This document shows positions 32,408 to 36,697 of a DNA stretch of 36,697 bases, one piece after another. Positions within the stretch are counted from its first letter, which is position 1. Every line of letters starts with the position of its first letter. Origin of the DNA: CAZBWS01 sp964495705 (GTDB lineage: Bacteria > Pseudomonadota > Gammaproteobacteria > HTCC5015); contig CAZBWS010000015.1 of the NCBI GenBank assembly GCA_964495705.1, positions 1 through 36,697 on the forward strand, read 5' to 3'. The notes beneath the pieces are model-generated. The model saw only the letters and a program-made list of their open reading frames with translations. It searched no databases and had not been told where the DNA came from. The position numbers and the translations under genes are program-made.

Positions 32408-33097
32408 TTACTTCGCTTTTTCGGACTTAGACTTACCGGACTTAGCTTGCTTGGCTTCAAAGTCATAAACTTCACCTTTGAACACCCAAGTCTTAATGCC
32501 AATAATACCGTAAGTCGTATTTGCTTCAGCTGTACCGTAGTCGATATCCGCACGAAGTGTATGCAATGGCACACGGCCTTCGCGATACCATTCAGTACGA
32601 GCAATCTCAGCACCATTCAAACGACCAGCACAACTGATCTTGATACCTAGTGCGCCAAGGCGCATTGCGTTTGTTACCGCACGACGCATAGCGCGACGGA
32701 ACATGATTCGACGTTCAAGCTGCTGAGCGACACTTTCAGCAACTAATGTCGCATCAAGTTCAGGCTTGCGAATTTCTTCGATGTTGATTTTAACAACGCC
32801 AACAGGCAGGCTTAAAATTTTAGCCACTTCCTGACGTAGTCTTTCAATATCTTCGCCTTTCTTGCCGATAACAACACCTGGACGAGCTGTGTGAATAGTC
32901 ACAACAGCCTGCTTTGCAGGACGCTCAATCTGGATACGGCTAACAGCAGCCTGTAAAAGCTTTTGCTTAATAAATTTGCGAACCTGGATGTCTTCAAACA
33001 AGTTCTTTGAATAATCTCCGCGCTCGGCGTACCACTTAGACGTCCAGTCCGAAGCGATGCCTAGGCGAAATCCAATTGGATGTACTTTTTGTCCCAT
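32408..33097 (-). CDS. rpsC: 30S ribosomal protein S3
   Basis: S3 forms the mRNA entry with S4 and S5. The 229 aa (E. coli 233) start MGQKVHPIGFRLGIASDWTS. A KH domain shows VVIGKKGEDIERLRQEVAKI, and the C-terminal domain shows RRAMRRAVTNAMRLGALGIK and REGRVPLHTLRADIDYGTAE. The C-terminal tail is lysine- and serine-rich. Confidence 0.99.
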   Translation of the reverse strand: MGQKVHPIGFRLGIASDWTSKWYAERGDYSKNLFEDIQVRKFIKQKLLQAAVSRIQIERPAKQAVVTIHTARPGVVIGKKGEDIERLRQEVAKILSLPVGVVKINIEEIRKPELDATLVAESVAQQLERRIMFRRAMRRAVTNAMRLGALGIKISCAGRLNGAEIARTEWYREGRVPLHTLRADIDYGTAEANTTYGIIGIKTWVFKGEVYDFEAKQAKSGKSKSEKAK

Positions 33098-33107
33098 AGC
33101 GTCCTAC

Positions 33108-33437
33108 TCAGTCTGAAACTGTAACGGTAATGTGGCTGGTACGCTTTAATATGCGATTACCACGGCCTTTCGCGCGCGCTTGAAAACGCTTCATCGTTGG
33201 GCCTTCGTCCACAAAAATCGCTGACACTTTCAATTCGTCAATATCAGCACCTTCGTTGTGCTCAGCATTTGCAATAGCTGAATCCAACACTTTTTTTACT
33301 AGCTGTGCGGCCTTACGTGGGCTAAAGGATAAAACCTCTAGAGCACGGTCAACAGGCAATCCGCGAACTTGATCAGCGATCAAGCGTGCTTTTTGCGCCG
33401 AAGTTCGGGCATAGCGATGTTTTGCACTTACTTGCAT
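33108..33437 (-). CDS. rplV: 50S ribosomal protein L22
   Basis: L22 has a beta-hairpin that lines the exit tunnel, where macrolide-resistance changes map in other bacteria. The 109 aa (E. coli 110) begin MQVSAKHRYARTSAQKARLI. The tunnel hairpin region is TMKRFQARAKGRGNRILKRT, with no insertion or deletion apparent by eye. Confidence 0.99.
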   Translation of the reverse strand: MQVSAKHRYARTSAQKARLIADQVRGLPVDRALEVLSFSPRKAAQLVKKVLDSAIANAEHNEGADIDELKVSAIFVDEGPTMKRFQARAKGRGNRILKRTSHITVTVSD

Positions 33438-33439
33438 GA

Positions 33440-33715
33440 CTATCTTCTCGCCTTCTTGTCGACTACGTGGCCTCTAAAAGTACGCGTTAAAGCGAACTCA
33501 CCCAGTTTATGGCCAACCATATTCTCGTTAACTAAAACGGGAACGTGTTGGCGGCCATTGTGTACCGCAATTGTCAGGCCGATCATATCTGGTGAAACCA
33601 TAGAGCGACGTGACCAAGTTTTAATAGGGCGACGATTGTTTTCAGCAAGCGCCTTCTCAACCTTAGTGACCAAGTGATGGTCAATAAATGGTCCTTTTTT
33701 CAACGAACGTGGCAT
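33440..33715 (-). CDS. rpsS: 30S ribosomal protein S19
   Basis: S19 pairs with S13 in the 30S head. The 91 aa start MPRSLKKGPFIDHHLVTKVE and contain TWSRRSMVSPDMIGLTIAVH and VGHKLGEFALTRTFRGH. It is two bases from rplV and ten from rplB. Confidence 0.99.
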   Translation of the reverse strand: MPRSLKKGPFIDHHLVTKVEKALAENNRRPIKTWSRRSMVSPDMIGLTIAVHNGRQHVPVLVNENMVGHKLGEFALTRTFRGHVVDKKARR

Positions 33716-33725
33716 GAATTACTCC

Positions 33726-34556
33726 CTACTTACGGTTGTTGCGACGACGAACAATCATGCCATCGGTACGTTTATTAGAACGAGTCTTATGACCTTTGGT
33801 CGGCACGCCCCACGGGGATACAGGATGACGGCCACCAGATGTACGACCTTCACCACCACCATGTGGGTGATCAACCGGGTTCATTGCCACACCGCGAACA
33901 GTAGGACGAACTCCGCGCCAGCGCATTGCGCCCGCTTTACCCAACTGACGCAAGCTATGCTCACCGTTGCTTACTTCGCCAATTACCGCGCGGCAATCAA
34001 CGTGTACTTTACGTGTCTCGCCAGAGCGCAAACGCAAAGTCGCGTAAGAACCTTCACGAGCAACTAGCTGGGCAGATGTTCCAGCAGAACGTGCAATTTG
34101 CGCACCCTTGCCTGGCTTCATTTCTACACAGTGCACCGTGCCACCTAGTGGTACGTTGCGAAGTGGCAAACTATTGCCAGAAACAATAGGAGCCGCAGGT
34201 CCTGTGGCCAACTGATCTCCAGCTTTCATGCCTTTCGCTGCGATAATATAGCGACGCTCACCATCAGCAAACAAGACAAGAGCAATGTGTGCTGTGCGGT
34301 TAGGATCGTATTCAATGCGCTCAACAACAGATGGAATGCCATCTTTGTTACGCTTGAAATCAACAACGCGATAGCGCTGCTTGTGACCACCACCAACGTG
34401 TCGAGTCGTAATACGACCAGCGTTGTTACGACCGCCAGAGCGAGTCTTCTTCTCTAGTAGAGGCGCATAGGGCTCACCCTTGTGCAACTCGGCTGGAGTA
34501 ATTTTAACAACGTGACGACGTCCAGGTGAAGTCGGCTTAGTCTTAATAATAGCCAT
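33726..34556 (-). CDS. rplB: 50S ribosomal protein L2
   Basis: L2 is needed for subunit joining and peptidyl transfer. The 276 aa (E. coli 273) contain PTSPGRRHVVKITPAELHKG, HVGGGHKQRYRVVDFKRNKD and the near-invariant AMNPVDHPHGGGEGRTSGGR with the histidine implicated in peptidyl transferase activity. The ATG overlaps the rplW stop by one base. Confidence 0.99.
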   Translation of the reverse strand: MAIIKTKPTSPGRRHVVKITPAELHKGEPYAPLLEKKTRSGGRNNAGRITTRHVGGGHKQRYRVVDFKRNKDGIPSVVERIEYDPNRTAHIALVLFADGERRYIIAAKGMKAGDQLATGPAAPIVSGNSLPLRNVPLGGTVHCVEMKPGKGAQIARSAGTSAQLVAREGSYATLRLRSGETRKVHVDCRAVIGEVSNGEHSLRQLGKAGAMRWRGVRPTVRGVAMNPVDHPHGGGEGRTSGGRHPVSPWGVPTKGHKTRSNKRTDGMIVRRRNNRK

Positions 34557-34852
34557 TACTCAGCACCCTCATAAGTAATTTCGCTGCCAGCAGCCAAAGT
34601 TACGCAGGCCTTCTTCCAGTCACTGCGCTTACCTTCAACCTGCTTGAAACGCTTAGTTTTACCTTTAACGTTCATCAGGCGAACATTTTCAACTTTAACA
34701 TTGAAAACCAATTCAACTGCTGCCTTAACTTCTAACTTATCAGCACAAGGAAGAACCTTGAATGTATGCTGATTAGAAGCTTCGGTAGCCATTGCGCTTT
34801 TTTCAGTTACGTGAGGCGCAAGCACTATTTGTAATAGACGCTCTTGGTTCAT
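34556..34852 (-). CDS. rplW: 50S ribosomal protein L23
   Basis: L23 is the main exit-site docking point for trigger factor and SRP. The 98 aa (E. coli 100) have LQIVLAPHVTEKSAMATEAS, VELVFNVKVENVRLMNVKGK and KKACVTLAAGSEI. The conserved Glu of the VTEKS region and the loop are present. It overlaps rplD by four bases. Confidence 0.99.
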   Translation of the reverse strand: MNQERLLQIVLAPHVTEKSAMATEASNQHTFKVLPCADKLEVKAAVELVFNVKVENVRLMNVKGKTKRFKQVEGKRSDWKKACVTLAAGSEITYEGAE

Positions 34853-35454
34853 TTCAACTGCTCCTCGACACGCTTCAGCGAATCAACTGTAATCAACACC
34901 TTGTCAAAGTTAACAAGATCAACAGGATTCAAAGCTGCAGCATCAGTAACATCTACAGAGCGCAAGTTGCGCGCTGCAAGATACAGGTTAATGTCATCTG
35001 TTTCGCTGACGATCAACACATTCTCAACACCTAAGTCACTTAGCTTGGCTACAAGCTGCTTTGTCTTAGGAGCATCAACAGTGATCTCTTCAACGATTAC
35101 CAAACGCTCTTGACGGATTAACTCCGAGAAGATAGATGCCATAGCACCACGATACATTTTACGGTTAACTTTCTGACTGTGGTCCTGGGGACGCGCAGCA
35201 AAAGTTGTACCGCCGTGGCGCCAAATTGGGCTACGTATTGTACCGGCACGAGCACGGCCAGTACCCTTCTGATTGAATGGCTTAATACCACCACCACTTA
35301 CATCAGAACGATTCTTTTGTGCACGAGAACCTTGACGAGCACCAGATAGATACGCAGTAACTACCTGATGAATCAAAGCCTCATTAAATTCGCGACCGAA
35401 AGCTGTCTCAGAGACTTCTACTTTCTGGCCATTATTGAGTAACGCTAGTTCCAT
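34849..35454 (-). CDS. rplD: 50S ribosomal protein L4
   Basis: L4 extends a loop into the exit tunnel and in E. coli also represses its own operon by attenuation and translational control. The 201 aa match E. coli. SGGGIKPFNQKGTGRARAGT and RSPIWRHGGTTFAARPQDHS form the tunnel loop, and VNRKMYRGAMASIFSEL follows. The E. coli leader target lies before rpsJ; here the conspicuous hairpins lie after rpsJ. Confidence 0.99.
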   Translation of the reverse strand: MELALLNNGQKVEVSETAFGREFNEALIHQVVTAYLSGARQGSRAQKNRSDVSGGGIKPFNQKGTGRARAGTIRSPIWRHGGTTFAARPQDHSQKVNRKMYRGAMASIFSELIRQERLVIVEEITVDAPKTKQLVAKLSDLGVENVLIVSETDDINLYLAARNLRSVDVTDAAALNPVDLVNFDKVLITVDSLKRVEEQLK

Positions 35455-35474
35455 AATTAAGATCCAGACCTATG

Positions 35475-36113
35475 CTATTTCTTAGCTTTAACGGCAGAGC
35501 GAACAAATACATTGCCACCCGCTGAACCAGGCACAGCACCTTTAACTAGTAGCAAGTTGCGCTCAACATCAACGCGAACTACTTCTAAGTTTTTGGCTGT
35601 TATACGCTTGGCACCCATATGGCCTGCCATGCGCTTACCCTTAAATACTCGACCAGGAGTTTGACACTGACCAGTCGAACCGTGAGCACGGTGAGATACC
35701 GAGTTACCGTGTGTAGCGTCTTGCATCTTAAAGTTATGACGCTTTACACCACCCTGGAAACCCTTACCGATTGAAGTGCCTGCTACGTCAACTTTTTGGC
35801 CTGCTTCAAACAGATCCACTTTGACTTCGCCGCCAACCTCAAACTCTTCGCCTTCTTCAAGACGGAACTCCCACAAACCTTCACCAGCAGCAACATTTGC
35901 TTTTGCAAAATGCCCAGCCATTGGCTTAGTTACACGTGAAGCGCGTCGCTCACCCTTTGTCACCTGAATAGAAGCGTAACCATCGGTTTCCACAGTTTTA
36001 ACCTGGGAGACGCGATTAGGTTCTACTTCTATCACGGTCACAGGAATTGATACGCCATCTTCAGTAAAGATGCGCGTCATGCCTGCCTTACGACCGACTA
36101 GACCAATTGCCAT
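35475..36113 (-). CDS. rplC: 50S ribosomal protein L3
   Basis: L3 initiates 50S assembly and reaches towards the peptidyl transferase centre. The 212 aa (E. coli 209) begin MAIGLVGRKAGMTRIFTEDG. The extended loop GSTGQCQTPGRVFKGKRMAG includes the glutamine methylated by PrmB in E. coli. GAGGA lies eight bases before the ATG. It is preceded by an unusually long 172-bp gap with two hairpins. Confidence 0.99.
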   Translation of the reverse strand: MAIGLVGRKAGMTRIFTEDGVSIPVTVIEVEPNRVSQVKTVETDGYASIQVTKGERRASRVTKPMAGHFAKANVAAGEGLWEFRLEEGEEFEVGGEVKVDLFEAGQKVDVAGTSIGKGFQGGVKRHNFKMQDATHGNSVSHRAHGSTGQCQTPGRVFKGKRMAGHMGAKRITAKNLEVVRVDVERNLLLVKGAVPGSAGGNVFVRSAVKAKK

Positions 36114-36150
36114 GACAATTCCTCAATTCAATGCTTTTCAGCTTAAAATG

Positions 36151-36190
36151 AAAATTTCGGCTTAAAGCACCAAATGCCTAAGCCGAAATT
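36151..36190 (-). promoter_or_regulatory. Long inverted repeat in the rpsJ-rplC gap, possible attenuator or mRNA-stability hairpin
   Basis: A perfect 12-bp inverted repeat, AATTTCGGCTTA at 36153-36164 and TAAGCCGAAATT at 36179-36190, encloses 14 bases in which GCA and TGC can pair further. On the minus strand it is followed by TTTTC and ATTTT, a weak U-tract. It ends 37 bases before the rplC start and leaves the ribosome binding site free. Confidence 0.6.
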
Positions 36191-36250
36191 CGCTAAATTC
36201 AATATCGCCCAATTGGCGACTTGTATGTTTTGTTAGCTCTTTACCGAAGC

Positions 36251-36279
36251 AAAAAACTTACGCCCCTTTACCAGGGGCG
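36251..36279 (-). terminator. Terminator-like hairpin directly after rpsJ
   Basis: On the minus strand CGCCCCT (36279-36273), loop GGTAA, AGGGGCG (36267-36261), TAAG and then T6 (36256-36251). The seven-pair, GC-rich stem with a T-run four bases on resembles an intrinsic terminator, beginning six bases after the rpsJ stop. It probably lets only part of transcription pass to rplC. Confidence 0.65.
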
Positions 36280-36285
36280 CGTATA

Positions 36286-36606
36286 TTAGTTCAGTTTAAT
36301 CTGAACGTCAACCCCTGCAGCCAAATCTAATTTCATCAGCGCATCAACAGTCTTATCAGTAGGATCTACGATATCCATAAGACGCTTGTGAGTACGGATT
36401 TCGTACTGGTCACGGGCATCTTTGTTGACGTGAGGTGAAACTAGAACAGTAAAACGCTCTTTGCGAGTAGGCAAAGGGATAGGCCCTTGCACACGCGCGC
36501 CAGTGCGCTTAGCTGTTTCTACAATTTCGCTAGCAGACTTGTCGATCAAACGATGATCGAAAGCTTTTAGTCGAATACGGATTGTTTGTGCTTTCTTTGC
36601 TGACAT
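36286..36606 (-). CDS. rpsJ: 30S ribosomal protein S10 (NusE)
   Basis: S10 is a 30S head protein and, with NusB, an antitermination factor. The 106 aa (E. coli 103) start MSAKKAQTIRIRLKAFDHRL, three residues longer at the N-terminus, and contain GPIPLPTRKERFTVLVSPHV and KRLMDIVDPTDKTVDALMKL. Its AAGGCGA ribosome binding site overlaps the tuf stop, 11 bases away, so it is read as the last gene of a tuf (str) unit more than the first of S10. Confidence 0.99.
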   Translation of the reverse strand: MSAKKAQTIRIRLKAFDHRLIDKSASEIVETAKRTGARVQGPIPLPTRKERFTVLVSPHVNKDARDQYEIRTHKRLMDIVDPTDKTVDALMKLDLAAGVDVQIKLN

Positions 36607-36617
36607 ATCTAATCGCC

Positions 36618-36697
36618 TTATTTAGTGATCTTGCCGACAACGCCAGCGCCAACGGTACGACCGCCTTCACGGATTGCGAAACGCAGGCCTTCTTCCA
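36618..36697 (-). CDS. tuf: Elongation factor Tu, C-terminal end only
   Basis: The last 25 codons and TAA are visible, reading EEGLRFAIREGGRTVGAGVV then GKITK. This is the conserved C-terminal barrel end of EF-Tu, ending ...GKITK rather than the E. coli ...AKVLG. The rest lies beyond the window. Position before rpsJ is the usual str-operon order. Confidence 0.95.
   Translation of the reverse strand, partial: EEGLRFAIREGGRTVGAGVVGKITK

Noticed and set aside
1..36697. Defence systems, prophage, insertion sequences, CRISPR arrays, tRNA or rRNA genes
   Set aside because: No transposase, integrase, nuclease-type defence gene, repeat-spacer pattern or tRNA-like cloverleaf was recognised. All long frames are explained by housekeeping or polysaccharide genes.

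Overview
The window reads as chromosome of a Gram-negative gammaproteobacterium, most likely a marine relative of Pseudomonas/Cellvibrio. The grounds are the E. coli-type ribosomal proteins (zinc-free 101-aa S14, 940-aa UvrA, 330-aa RpoA), the uvrA / MFS / ssb neighbourhood also known from Pseudomonas, and tuf abutting rpsJ. Genus-level placement is inference. No rRNA, tRNA, CRISPR array, insertion sequence or prophage gene was seen, and no gap without a gene exceeds 172 bases.

Layout. Positions 1-778 hold the 5' part of miaB (minus). A 145-bp divergent region leads to a plus-strand WbpM-type sugar 4,6-dehydratase (924-2822). From 18128 back to 2873 lies a minus-strand surface-polysaccharide operon whose genes touch or overlap almost throughout: wecB, wecC, a Wzx flippase, a pyruvyltransferase-family protein, an acyltransferase-3 protein, an EpsG-type polymerase, a GT4-type glycosyltransferase, galE, a two-domain oxidoreductase, a heparinase II/III-fold protein, a WbuB-like GT4, a WbpV-like SDR and a PglC/WcaJ-type phosphoglycosyl transferase. 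The operon starts flush on the stop codon of ssb. Upstream are an MFS transporter and the divergent uvrA. A symmetrical terminator (22960-22989) separates uvrA from the converging ribosomal block. That block runs on the minus strand from tuf (partial, 36618-36697) through rpsJ, rplC-D-W-B, rpsS, rplV, rpsC, rplP, rpmC, rpsQ, rplN-X-E, rpsN, rpsH, rplF-R, rpsE, rpmD, rplO, secY, rpmJ, rpsM-K-D, rpoA to rplQ.

How the polysaccharide genes fit together (inference from families). The WbpM-like dehydratase and WbpV-like SDR should make a 6-deoxy-HexNAc nucleotide sugar (QuiNAc or FucNAc type), which the phosphoglycosyl transferase would load onto undecaprenyl phosphate. WecB and WecC supply UDP-ManNAcA and GalE supplies a UDP-Gal/GalNAc-type sugar. 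Two GT4-like enzymes extend the unit, acyl and pyruvyl groups may decorate it, and Wzx and the Wzy-like protein export and polymerise it. A signal-less heparinase-fold protein next to the two-domain oxidoreductase has no settled role.

Most notable signals. (1) Long coding-strand poly-G tracts (G10, G9, G8, G7, G7) occur only in the polysaccharide genes. The G10 tract sits on the polymerase/glycosyltransferase junction, where a one-base gain would fuse the two proteins. (2) A 172-bp gap between rpsJ and rplC, inside an otherwise tightly packed ribosomal operon, carries a terminator-like hairpin and a second 12-bp inverted repeat. I found no sign of a wholly new system such as defence genes or mobile elements.
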